13,866 bases of DNA from Candidatus Bathyarchaeota archaeon (lineage in GTDB: Archaea; Thermoproteota; Bathyarchaeia; Bathyarchaeales; DTEX01). The notes below the pieces were generated by a model, which worked only from the letters and a program-made list of their open reading frames with translations, did not search any database and had not been told where the DNA came from. Both the position numbers and the translations under genes were made by a program. Shown here piece after piece: positions 1-6,247 of the stretch (positions are counted from its first letter, which is position 1; every line of letters starts with the position of its first letter). The stretch is taken from the NCBI GenBank assembly GCA_003601725.1, contig PIYJ01000021.1, positions 1 to 13,866 on the forward strand. Direction: 5' to 3'.

Positions 1-389
1 GGGGCTTACCCGGAGCCATGGCCGCCAGGCTTGCACATCCAAATAGACCTGTTCTACTTCTATCGGGGGACGGCGCCTTCTCCTTCACTTTAGCGGAGAT
101 TGAGACAGCTGTTCGACATGACCTGCCGTTTGTCGCTGTAGTCGCGAATGACAATGCGTGGGGGATAGTTGTCTCAACTCAGAAAGACAGATACGAAGAG
201 GAGAATGTACTTGCAAGCAGATTTGGAGATATACGATTCGATAAGGTAGCTGAAGCGCTAGGAGCAAGGGGGCTTAGGGTTAATGATCCGAAGGAGCTGA
301 GACGAGCTGTGGAGGAGGGCTTCTCCTCTGGAACTCCGACGATAATCGACGTCCCAATCTCAGTTCTCGGCCCAGCTGACATCGTTTAA
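1..389 (+). CDS. Thiamine-diphosphate-dependent enzyme, acetolactate synthase-like, C-terminal part (5' end outside window)
   Basis: This is the C-terminal ThDP-binding domain of an acetolactate synthase/benzoylformate decarboxylase-type enzyme. The frame is open from base 3 (GLPGA precedes the first Met at base 18), so the gene starts outside the window. The cofactor motif is visible: GDGAF about 22 codons in, then NDNAWG about 25 residues later, which is the GDG...N(D)N diphosphate/Mg2+ site. After it comes the usual end of the fold, RFDKVAEALGARG and then GTPTIIDVPIS. The NDNAW variant resembles the ILVBL/oxalyl-CoA decarboxylase-like branch more than canonical IlvB, where an NN pair is typical. 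The substrate is therefore uncertain, because the residues that set it lie upstream. The gene ends with TAA at 387-389. A 171-bp gap with a T6 tract at 473-478 follows, so it is probably not co-transcribed with the protease gene. Confidence 0.85.
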   Translation, partial: GLPGAMAARLAHPNRPVLLLSGDGAFSFTLAEIETAVRHDLPFVAVVANDNAWGIVVSTQKDRYEEENVLASRFGDIRFDKVAEALGARGLRVNDPKELRRAVEEGFSSGTPTIIDVPISVLGPADIV

Positions 390-548
390 CCCTTTAAAGG
401 CTTATTGTTCACAGGGAATAAGCTGAAATCTTCGTGGCATCGATGAGATTACCTATTTATGTTTCCATTTAATTTTTTCATTCTCACGGCTATTTCGCCG
501 AAAGAAGATTGATAAGGAAGAGGTAACTCAAGTTTTCACTGATTCATC

Positions 549-554
549 GGGTGA
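549..554 (+). promoter_or_regulatory. Shine-Dalgarno site fixing the GTG start of the membrane protease
   Basis: GGGTGA lies 6 bases before the GTG at 561. An in-frame TGA at 552-554, inside this element, excludes any start further upstream, so GTG 561 is the first possible start. Confidence 0.55.
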
Positions 555-560
555 CCCATC

Positions 561-1439
561 GTGACTTCAAACTATTCAAAATTACTCGCGGTTAGTCTGA
601 TAATAAACATACTCTTTGCCTCCGCAGCGTACTATGCGGTTTGGCATTGGCGGAATCTGAGAATCGAGATAAATAGACTTTCGGAGTCCTATAGAAAATT
701 GGAGCAGGAGCTCAACTTAACGAAGACTCAGCTTGAATACTATAAAAAACAGGCGGAGTACTATTCAAGTCTGATTTCTTCAGGCGCCGCTACTAAGGGA
801 GTCATAGGACACGCATCTATCCCAGTGGTTGCTGTACGAACCGTTCAAAGGGGATTCAACGTTCAATATGAGGGGGTAGTGATGACGGCGGATGTCGAGC
901 TGAGAGAAGGGAAAGGACGCATACTTGTAAATACTATACCTAAGATAGGGATCGATGTACAGACCAGTGTAACGACAGCAGTGAAAGTAGCAGAAAGAGT
1001 TACAGGCGTCTCTTTAGGTAAAACTGACGTTGTACTCACAATAAAGGCATCTCAGGAAGTTAACATCGTCGATGGGCCTAGCGCCGGCGCCGCGATAACC
1101 GTCGCGCTGATAGCGGCGATACAAGGAGATACTCTTAACAGAACAGTGTACATAACAGGCACAATAAACAGCGACGATTCCATAGGGCCAGTTGGAGGAG
1201 TCGCGGAGAAAGCTATAGCGGCAGCAGCTAACGGCTCAAAGATCTTTCTGGTTCCGAAGGGTCAAAGCCGCATATTAATATACGTTCCGCACGAGTCTCA
1301 TCCCTTTCCGGGATTAACAATCATCACGTATGAGAAGAAACTGGTGAATCTTCAAGATTATCTGAGGGAAGAAGGATACTCAATAATCGTGAAAGAAGTA
1401 CAAACAATCGAAGATGCCTATAAAGAGTTCACAGAGTAA
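561..1439 (+). CDS. Membrane-anchored S16 (Lon-type) serine protease without ATPase domain
   Basis: The 292-residue protein starts with GTG. Residues about 8-28 form one hydrophobic N-terminal anchor (AVSLIINILFASAAYYAVW). Residues 33-70 form a charged, heptad-like coiled coil. From about 85 to the C-terminus is a Lon proteolytic domain. The catalytic Ser174 is in DGPSAGAA and the catalytic Lys217 is in GPVGGVAEKAIAA. The Ser-Lys spacing of 43 residues equals that of E. coli Lon (S679/K722). No Walker A or B motif is present, so this is the stand-alone archaeal protease group (COG1750-like), not LonB. The likely role is degradation of membrane or surface-exposed polypeptides; substrates are unknown. 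An N-in orientation would place the protease domain outside the cell, where it would act without ATP, but that topology is inferred. Neighbours give no partner. It converges on the PPC gene. Confidence 0.9.
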   Translation: MTSNYSKLLAVSLIINILFASAAYYAVWHWRNLRIEINRLSESYRKLEQELNLTKTQLEYYKKQAEYYSSLISSGAATKGVIGHASIPVVAVRTVQRGFNVQYEGVVMTADVELREGKGRILVNTIPKIGIDVQTSVTTAVKVAERVTGVSLGKTDVVLTIKASQEVNIVDGPSAGAAITVALIAAIQGDTLNRTVYITGTINSDDSIGPVGGVAEKAIAAAANGSKIFLVPKGQSRILIYVPHESHPFPGLTIITYEKKLVNLQDYLREEGYSIIVKEVQTIEDAYKEFTE

Positions 1440-1498
1440 AAAAATCCCAAATTGAAAAGCGACGTGCTTCACTCTTCGATTCTTGTCTCGATAAATTC

Positions 1499-1516
1499 CT
1501 TTTTTTTAAAAAAAAG
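1499..1516. terminator. Bidirectional T8/A8 terminator between convergent genes
   Basis: CTTTTTTTTAAAAAAAAG is a perfect 18-bp palindrome made of eight T followed by eight A. It gives a U-tract on each strand, between the 3' ends of the protease gene (+) and the PPC gene (-). Archaeal RNA polymerase terminates at T-tracts without needing a hairpin, so one element could serve both transcripts. The assignment rests on position and composition only. Confidence 0.6.
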
Positions 1517-1547
1517 TTATTCGCTTGTTAACCTGCGGATTTGCCTT

Positions 1548-1948
1548 TCATCTCAGATTCTTTTTAAAATTTAAATCTTTAATCTCGATGATGACGATTT
1601 CGGCGAGATACAAGACTCTGCAGCCTTCTTCCAAGTGGCCTGCATATGCTTTCTCAGAGTCTGAGACTATTATGTGTAGATGCGGTTCGCCGTTAGCTAT
1701 TACGCCTCCTATGTGAGCTAGCTCAAGAGGCTTATCCTTCCAGTGTTCAAATCCGTTTTTCGGCGGGAACCCCGTCGTCAATACATAGTGTACCCCATAC
1801 TCGTCAAGCGTTCCAATGACTGAAATCGCAACCGCATCCTTCGCATCTCCTTTCTTATGAGCTCCCTTATGCTTGCAAGAACAAAGTCACCGGGCTCCAA
1901 ATTTAGAACGAATATTCTACCGATCTTGTCTGATGAGAGATACTTCAT
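1548..1948 (-). pseudogene. PPC/DUF296-domain protein, interrupted by a single-base frameshift
   Basis: Two overlapping reading frames together make one PPC-domain (DUF296, PF03479) protein of about 133 residues, the normal family size. The 5' frame starts at ATG 1948 and reads MKYLSSDKIGRIFVLNLEPG, then SIRELIRK, then runs into unrelated Arg-rich sequence ending at TGA 1778-1780 (56 codons). The 3' frame, open from below the TGA at 1887-1889, carries GDAKDAVAISVIGTLDEYGV, then LELAHIGG, then PHLHIIVSDSEKAYAGHLEEG, the family's characteristic core, and ends at TGA 1548. The frames join near 1847-1853 (AGAAAGGAGATG on the minus strand). One extra G there restores IRKGDAKDAV. This is either a genuine inactivating deletion, an assembly error in a short purine run, or a recoding site. 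PPC proteins are small trimers, DNA-associated in plants; their role in archaea is poorly known. The gene lies 37 bp behind the epimerase gene and is probably co-transcribed with it. Confidence 0.75.
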
Positions 1949-1985
1949 CAGTCTTGCTTGTAATTAGCTTTTACCACCCTGGGCT

Positions 1986-2843
1986 TTATTTTCCCAAAAA
2001 TTCTTTAGCCTTATCTTTAAGGAATGCGAGTCCTTCTGTGGCTATTGCATCTGCGCTTGGCGCTATTTTACGCCAGATGGCAGTGGAAGCTGCGATCTCT
2101 TTCATTTCTGGAGTGAATGATTCTACCACCAGCCATCTGTCATAATCTATCTCTGAGAGAGCCTGGAATACTTCATCCCAGTTCACATGTCCTGTTCCGG
2201 GGATGCCTCTGTCATTTTCGCAGCAGTGCATATGCCACAGCATGGCTCCCGTCTGCTTTATGGGGTCATAAAAATTCTTTTCTTCAATGTTCATGTGGAA
2301 AGTGTCCAGGTGGACCTTCACGTTGGATTCACCGACATCTTTCGCAAGTTTCACCGCATCGGCCGCGGTATTCAGAAAATATGTTTCGAAGCGATTAATT
2401 GGTTCTATCCCTAGAGTCACATCGTATTCTTGAGCGAAGCGGCTGATCTCTCTTAATGCTTCTACGCTTCGACGCCACTCCGTTTCCGTTCTGCTCTCCC
2501 CCGTTATTTTTCCCCAAGCAGTGTATATCACGCCGCACAAAGTGTCCCCGCCGAACTCCGAAGTGATCTCCACGCAGCGTTTCATCCACTCTATGCCTCG
2601 CCGTCTTGTCTCTTCATCACTGCTCGTTAAATCATGCCTCAAGCTTAAAGCAATCGACCCCAAACATTCCATCTTCTGATCTTTTAGTTCCCTTTTGGTT
2701 TTTTCGATGTTTATGAGGTCCAAGTCTCTTAGGGGAATCTCAACGCCGTCGAATCCCATCTTTTTCGCTTTACGGATCAACGGGATCGCTGACTCATCGA
2801 ATTTTTCAGTCCACAAGTAGAGGTGAACAGCAAATTTGACCAT
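1986..2843 (-). CDS. Sugar epimerase/isomerase, D-tagatose/D-psicose 3-epimerase family
   Basis: A 285-residue TIM-barrel protein of the AP-endonuclease-2/xylose-isomerase-like superfamily. Candidate metal ligands are E147 (GIEPINRFE), D180 (HLDTFHMN), H206 (WHMHCCEN) and E241 (VVESF). Their spacings of 33, 26 and 35 residues match E152/D185/H211/E246 of Pseudomonas cichorii D-tagatose 3-epimerase exactly. The substrate-binding elements E153 and R212 are also present. The expected reaction is C3 epimerisation of a ketohexose, or a related aldose-ketose interconversion with a divalent metal; the physiological sugar cannot be read from sequence. It is cytoplasmic. The ATG start lies 25-26 bp downstream of a TATA box, so the mRNA is probably leaderless. 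The damaged PPC gene follows after 37 bp; no sugar kinase or transporter is nearby. Confidence 0.88.
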   Translation of the reverse strand: MVKFAVHLYLWTEKFDESAIPLIRKAKKMGFDGVEIPLRDLDLINIEKTKRELKDQKMECLGSIALSLRHDLTSSDEETRRRGIEWMKRCVEITSEFGGDTLCGVIYTAWGKITGESRTETEWRRSVEALREISRFAQEYDVTLGIEPINRFETYFLNTAADAVKLAKDVGESNVKVHLDTFHMNIEEKNFYDPIKQTGAMLWHMHCCENDRGIPGTGHVNWDEVFQALSEIDYDRWLVVESFTPEMKEIAASTAIWRKIAPSADAIATEGLAFLKDKAKEFLGK

Positions 2844-2865
2844 GCATCTAAATCATCTATAAGAG

Positions 2866-2871
2866 ATTTAA
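2866..2871 (-). promoter_or_regulatory. TATA box of the epimerase gene (leaderless promoter)
   Basis: On the minus strand the sequence reads GGAAAACC then TTAAAT. The TATA centre is 25.5 bp from the A of the ATG at 2843, the distance expected when transcription starts at the start codon. The purine-rich bases just upstream suit a TFB-recognition (BRE) element. There is no Shine-Dalgarno site. Confidence 0.6.
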
Positions 2872-2879
2872 GGTTTTCC

Positions 2880-2900
2880 AGAAGTGACAATTACGCTTCT
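2880..2900. other. Small hairpin in the TyrRS-epimerase intergenic region
   Basis: AGAAGTG (2880-2886) can pair with CGCTTCT (2894-2900), with one G-T pair, around a 7-base loop. It lies just upstream of the epimerase TATA box, in the 110-bp gap behind TyrRS. A second weaker pairing, ATAAGC with GCTTAT around a 15-base loop, lies within 2916-2943. On the minus strand that pairing is followed by a T-rich stretch and might mark the end of the TyrRS transcript. Function is unproven and neither hairpin is strong. Confidence 0.3.
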
Positions 2901-2953
2901 GAGTTGAGAAAACTTGATAAGCTAAAGAATGATAGTGGCTTATGGATAAAGTT

Positions 2954-4042
2954 TCACCTAGTCGCTTCGATCTGAATAATCCTTTCTAAGGGTTCCGGAT
3001 TTCTCTTAAAATGCTCTCTCACCGGCCTCAGAATCTCTATAAGTGCCTCTGCGACGCCGTTCTTCAAGTCAAGCGGATGGATCTCGCCTTTAAGGTAAGA
3101 TGCCCTTAGATCCTCGTACTTTTCGAATGTCAGCGGACCGCCATACTTCGAAGGCCTAGGAACCTCAAGGACCCCCGCATGGGGGAAGACGATGTATCTT
3201 GCATGTTCAAGCACGGGATTTCCCTCCTCCTGTCTCGGCGGACAGTAAGCGTTTCTCATCTTAGACCGGATCGTCTCTGGATCGTCATGAACGAAGATGC
3301 AGCTCTCAGGCTTGCTCTTCGACATCTTAGAGCTAATCCTCACATTCAACCCAGCATCTTCATCGTATCTTCCACCGCCGGATATCTCCGGCTTCAACAA
3401 ACCTAAAAGCAGAGGAGTATGCACGCATACTGGTTTCTTCCATCCCAGCTTTTCAGCAGCATCCCTAGCCAGCATGTGGGCTTTCCTTTGGTCGATACCT
3501 CCAGCGGCGACGTCTAGCTCCATGTAGAAGATGTCTGCGGCCTGCATGCATGGATAGAAGATCCAGGCGGTCTCAATATCTGAGAGATCCATCTCACGTC
3601 CCATGATGGTTAAAGCTCTGCGAACTCTCAGAAGAGAGGATGCCTTGGCTATTCTGATGACTTTTTCCCAGTATTCGATTTCCTTGGCTATGTCAGAAGC
3701 CCAGAGGAAACGTGCCTTGTCCGAAGTGATTCCTAATGCTTCGAAGCAATGTTTGAAATATTCGCCGCAGGCACGTATGTTCTCCATGACGCCGCCGAGC
3801 TTATTGTTTATCCAGCTATGCCAATCAGCAAGGAAGATCGTGAAGTCGAACCCGGCGTCTATCATATCCTTGATCTTAGCCCCAGGAATCAGCCCTATTC
3901 CTACATGCATAAGGCCTGAGCATTCGAATCCCCAATAAGCCTTAGGTTTACTATTCGTTTCTAAGAGGCTTCGCAGCTCTTCACGGGTCACTATTTCCTC
4001 GGTATTTCTTAAGACCAGATCGATACGCTTTTCAAGATCCAA
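2954..4042 (-). CDS. tyrS: Tyrosine--tRNA ligase, archaeal type
   Basis: A 362-residue class I aminoacyl-tRNA synthetase that charges tRNA-Tyr. Tyrosine-pocket residues match the Methanocaldococcus jannaschii enzyme: Y36 (YWGFE, Y32 there), then Y163, Q167 and D170 in FYPCMQAADIF (Y151, Q155, D158 there). GGIDQRKAHMLARD (181-194) is typical of the family and KMSKS is intact at 239-243. The HIGH signature is degenerate: HVGI at 46-49, lacking the second His. The C-terminal anticodon-binding part (YGGPLTFEKYEDL, HPLDLKNGVAEALI) is complete. The start is TTG at 4042; an in-frame stop at 4079-4081 leaves no ATG or GTG upstream, and GGGGAAG lies just ahead of the TTG. The gene is divergent from the RDD gene across 143 bp. 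Confidence 0.95.
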   Translation of the reverse strand: MDLEKRIDLVLRNTEEIVTREELRSLLETNSKPKAYWGFECSGLMHVGIGLIPGAKIKDMIDAGFDFTIFLADWHSWINNKLGGVMENIRACGEYFKHCFEALGITSDKARFLWASDIAKEIEYWEKVIRIAKASSLLRVRRALTIMGREMDLSDIETAWIFYPCMQAADIFYMELDVAAGGIDQRKAHMLARDAAEKLGWKKPVCVHTPLLLGLLKPEISGGGRYDEDAGLNVRISSKMSKSKPESCIFVHDDPETIRSKMRNAYCPPRQEEGNPVLEHARYIVFPHAGVLEVPRPSKYGGPLTFEKYEDLRASYLKGEIHPLDLKNGVAEALIEILRPVREHFKRNPEPLERIIQIEATR

Positions 4043-4094
4043 AGACTCTTCCCCGGCGCGGATTTCTTTGCTTCTTGCTCATTCAAGTGAATGG

Positions 4095-4104
4095 TATATT
4101 TTAA
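4095..4104 (-). promoter_or_regulatory. TATA-like element for tyrS
   Basis: TTAAAATATA on the minus strand is centred about 57 bp before the TTG start. Transcription would begin near 4073 and give a leader of about 31 nt containing the GGGGAAG ribosome-binding site. Assignment is by position and composition only. Confidence 0.4.
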
Positions 4105-4145
4105 CTTTTACAGTTGAGGAATAAATAAATACTGCGAGAAGCGAG

Positions 4146-4153
4146 AATAAATA
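4146..4153 (+). promoter_or_regulatory. TATA-like element for the zinc-ribbon/RDD gene
   Basis: AATAAATA is centred about 36 bp before the ATG at 4186, predicting a leader of about 10 nt. A second similar run at 4122-4132 (AATAAATAAAT) is an alternative. Confidence 0.4.
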
Positions 4154-4185
4154 GACTGGCTGAAGAGAAAAGAGAGTAGAAAAAG

Positions 4186-4707
4186 ATGCCTTATTGTGTA
4201 AAATGCGGGGAGAAGATTCCTGAGGATGCTGCTTTCTGTCCTAACTGCGGAACACCGGTTAGGGTAGACTTGAGAACAAGATTTGAGACTGCGGATTGGG
4301 GTGAAAGATTCGTAGCGTGGATAATCGATATGATTGTTGTCGGGCTCTTCCTTGCGCCGTTCAAATGGTATCTCGCATGGATCCAGTTTACAGGCTTTGG
4401 GATGACGCCTCATTTTCTAAAGTTTGTTCCATTCGTTGATCTCGGATTTGATAACATCGCATACTTCCTTTACTGGACGGTGACAGAGGGCATATACGGC
4501 CAATCAATTGGGAAGATGATAATGAAACTGAAAATCACGCGGCTGAACGGCGGACGTATAGATATGCTGCAAGCCGCCGTTGAGAGCATAGGTAAAGCTT
4601 TCCTGCTTCCCTTGGACTGTTTGATCGGTTGGATATTGTACTCAGATAAAAAGCAGAGGCTCTTCAATCACATCTCGGAAACAGTAGTCATCAAGATCCG
4701 CCATTAA
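4186..4707 (+). CDS. Zinc-ribbon plus RDD-family membrane protein
   Basis: The 173-residue protein starts with a zinc ribbon (C4-x2-C7 and C18-x2-C21: YCVKCGEKIPEDAAFCPNCG), followed by an RDD-domain membrane region. RDD features are the R41...D48 pair in RFVAWIIDMIV (first membrane helix about 42-62), a second hydrophobic segment about 88-104 (IAYFLYWTVTEGIYG), the GQSIGKMIMKLKI turn at 105-117, a third segment about 136-152, and the closing QRLFNHISETVVI. The whole RDD unit is present. Function is unknown; some RDD proteins have been linked to ion exchange, and the cytoplasmic zinc ribbon suggests a sensing or interaction role, but this is inference. It is divergent from tyrS and ends 24 bp from the convergent Nif3-like gene. 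Confidence 0.85.
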   Translation: MPYCVKCGEKIPEDAAFCPNCGTPVRVDLRTRFETADWGERFVAWIIDMIVVGLFLAPFKWYLAWIQFTGFGMTPHFLKFVPFVDLGFDNIAYFLYWTVTEGIYGQSIGKMIMKLKITRLNGGRIDMLQAAVESIGKAFLLPLDCLIGWILYSDKKQRLFNHISETVVIKIRH

Positions 4708-4731
4708 TCACATGCACTCTTCACTTCTGCG

Positions 4732-5505
4732 TTAGAAGAAATGCCAAGGTTTTTTACATTCATAAAATACGATTTTGATCTTCGGATGGTCCCGCCTAAG
4801 TTTTTCAACGAATCTTTTAAGCCCAATATTCTCGCTTACGCTATGCCCGGTTTCTATCACATTCACATCGGCATCTAGAACGTAATACATCGCGTATTCA
4901 TCGGTTTCGCCGGCGATCAACAGTTGAGGGCCGTACCTCAAGAGGCTCTCTAAGAAGCTTATGTTGAGGCTTAAACCTAACCCGCCCCATGGTAATCCTA
5001 TTCTGTTTATTTTCCGATGGGGATCACCGATTATTCTCACAGCCTTAAGGTTCAGCTTCTCCTTCACATCCAAGGCGAGATCCTCAACCGTTATTGGAGG
5101 CAAATCGTAGATTCTGATGTATCCACGCTTCACCGTAGGCTCAGGTAGTCCTAGAGCTTCAGCGAAATCATCTAGAATGCATAGCCTATCTAATGTTCCA
5201 TGCGCCCGAAAAACCGTTATATCATGCTCAGACAGCATCTTCAGCCTTGCATAGTTGACGCTCCACGTTAGGTACTTCTCGAAGTTGTTATCTCTCTGAA
5301 ATTCATAAGGATAAAATAAGCCTTCATGAACAACCATCAGGTTACAATCTTCACTTATAGCTTTCTCTATAGCCCCCTTAGTAGCCATCCATGAGACGAG
5401 TATTCCTTTAACTTCCACGTTGGGATCTCCGAAAAGGAAGCCCTCTTCCAACCCCAAGTTTGGACTGACTCTTTCAAGATACTTCTTAAAATCTAAGGCT
5501 TTCAT
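4732..5505 (-). CDS. Nif3-like dinuclear metal-centre protein (DUF34/NIF3)
   Basis: The 257-residue protein belongs to the NIF3/YbgI family of toroidal hexamers with a two-metal site. Motifs in order: GILVSWMATKGAIEKAI (34-50, the usual VS-DAT-AIEKAI), VVHEGLF (58-64), FRAHGTLD (99-106), and at the C-terminus AGETDEYAM with IETGHSVSE (217-225). Probable metal ligands are H60, H102, D106, H221 and E225. The usual His-His pair is reduced to Val-His at 59-60. Family function is unsettled: a GTP cyclohydrolase I type 2 label is common, and metal insertion or chaperone roles have been proposed. Nothing nearby decides between these. The ATG start lies 27-28 bp from a TATA-like element, compatible with a leaderless mRNA. 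Confidence 0.88.
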   Translation of the reverse strand: MKALDFKKYLERVSPNLGLEEGFLFGDPNVEVKGILVSWMATKGAIEKAISEDCNLMVVHEGLFYPYEFQRDNNFEKYLTWSVNYARLKMLSEHDITVFRAHGTLDRLCILDDFAEALGLPEPTVKRGYIRIYDLPPITVEDLALDVKEKLNLKAVRIIGDPHRKINRIGLPWGGLGLSLNISFLESLLRYGPQLLIAGETDEYAMYYVLDADVNVIETGHSVSENIGLKRFVEKLRRDHPKIKIVFYECKKPWHFF

Positions 5506-5529
5506 GCTGGAAAAATTGGAGGCCTAAAG

Positions 5530-5535
5530 TAAAAA
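5530..5535 (-). promoter_or_regulatory. TATA-like element for the Nif3-like gene
   Basis: TTTTTA on the minus strand is centred 27.5 bp before the ATG at 5505, suggesting a leaderless or nearly leaderless transcript. Confidence 0.4.
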
Positions 5536-5555
5536 GCTTATTCACAACCGCATCA

Positions 5556-5571
5556 TTTAAAATAATTTAAT
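5556..5571 (+). promoter_or_regulatory. AT-rich TATA region for trmY
   Basis: TTTAAAATAATTTAAT contains two overlapping TATA-like hexamers, giving leaders of roughly 17-28 nt to the ATG at 5611. Immediately downstream, GAGTCAAA and GAGTCAAC form an 8-bp tandem repeat with one mismatch (5577-5592) across the expected transcription start. Confidence 0.4.
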
Positions 5572-5610
5572 GTACCGAGTCAAAGAGTCAACGCCCACCC
5601 AGTGAATCAA

Positions 5611-6201
5611 ATGATAGAGTTTATTCTTTTATCCCGGAAGGGAAGAACCGATGGAAACTTCAGAAGCTTAAGAGAAGCTGGAAGGCTAGACGTCGTATAC
5701 CAATGCATTCTCTTCGCTTTTTTCACATCTGGAGCTATCCGCCGAGACGTGATCTTCCATACGATTCTAGGAGGACCTCCCCATCCTCCTCTTCACATGA
5801 TCATTGACGGGAGAAAACTCCGAGACGTTAGGACAGATGAACGTACTTGGGAGATGATCCTAAGAAAAGTACTCTCCGGGGGTTCTCATCCCGGGATCCG
5901 CGTGGAAAGAGAGAGCTTTCAAGGATTGATTCGTTCACTCAGCCACAGAAACATCTATGTCCTTGAAGAAAAAGGTCGAGATATCAGGGATGTCGAGTTC
6001 GGTGTGGACCCAGTTTTCGTTCTCGGAGATCAGGTTGGTCTTCCAAAAAAGGATGAAGCCTTCGCTTTGAGGTTTGGAACAAAGATATCCATAGGTAAAA
6101 AGCCATACTTAGCTGCGACATGCATCGACGTCATAAATTATATGCTTGATCTCGCGATGGAACGGAAGAACGCAGCCAAGCGGAAGGTAAATCTAAAGTA
6201 A
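5611..6201 (+). CDS. trmY: tRNA (pseudouridine(54)-N1)-methyltransferase TrmY
   Basis: This SPOUT-class enzyme (DUF358) transfers a methyl group from S-adenosylmethionine to pseudouridine 54 in the archaeal tRNA T-loop. The family start is clear: MIEFILLSRKGRTDGNF. The ATG at 5611 fits this better than the in-frame GTG at 5602, which adds only Met-Asn-Gln. From the ATG the protein has 196 residues, the usual size. The knotted SAM site is FVLGDQVGLPKKDE near residue 137, followed by ISIGKKPYLAATCIDVINY about 10 residues later. RTDERTWEMILRKVL and the GSHPGIRV segment are also typical. It is cytoplasmic. The dehydrogenase gene follows after 46 bp on the same strand; joint transcription is possible, but no functional link is evident. 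Confidence 0.92.
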   Translation: MIEFILLSRKGRTDGNFRSLREAGRLDVVYQCILFAFFTSGAIRRDVIFHTILGGPPHPPLHMIIDGRKLRDVRTDERTWEMILRKVLSGGSHPGIRVERESFQGLIRSLSHRNIYVLEEKGRDIRDVEFGVDPVFVLGDQVGLPKKDEAFALRFGTKISIGKKPYLAATCIDVINYMLDLAMERKNAAKRKVNLK

Positions 6202-6247
6202 GACATAAATTAACAATTCATTCCCTCTCTTTATTCATTAAGAAAAG

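Noticed and set aside
391..400. CCTTTAAAGG palindrome just after the ThDP enzyme gene
   Set aside because: A 10-bp palindrome is expected by chance in AT-rich intergenic DNA, and no promoter or terminator geometry supports a role.
487..500. CGGC-TATTTC-GCCG hairpin upstream of the membrane protease
   Set aside because: Only four base pairs, no following T-tract, and too far from the start codon; likely chance.
1588..1660. Possible C/D-box sRNA (ATGATGA followed by CTGA)
   Set aside because: The two boxes are about 70 bases apart without matching internal D'/C' boxes, and the region is coding on the other strand.
3901..3940. T-loop-like TTCGAATCC suggesting a tRNA gene
   Set aside because: It is inside tyrS coding sequence, with no acceptor stem or anticodon arm around it.
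4108..4413. 101-codon minus-strand open frame overlapping the zinc-ribbon/RDD gene
   Set aside because: It lies opposite a recognisable gene, has no family motifs, and its translation is low-complexity antisense sequence.
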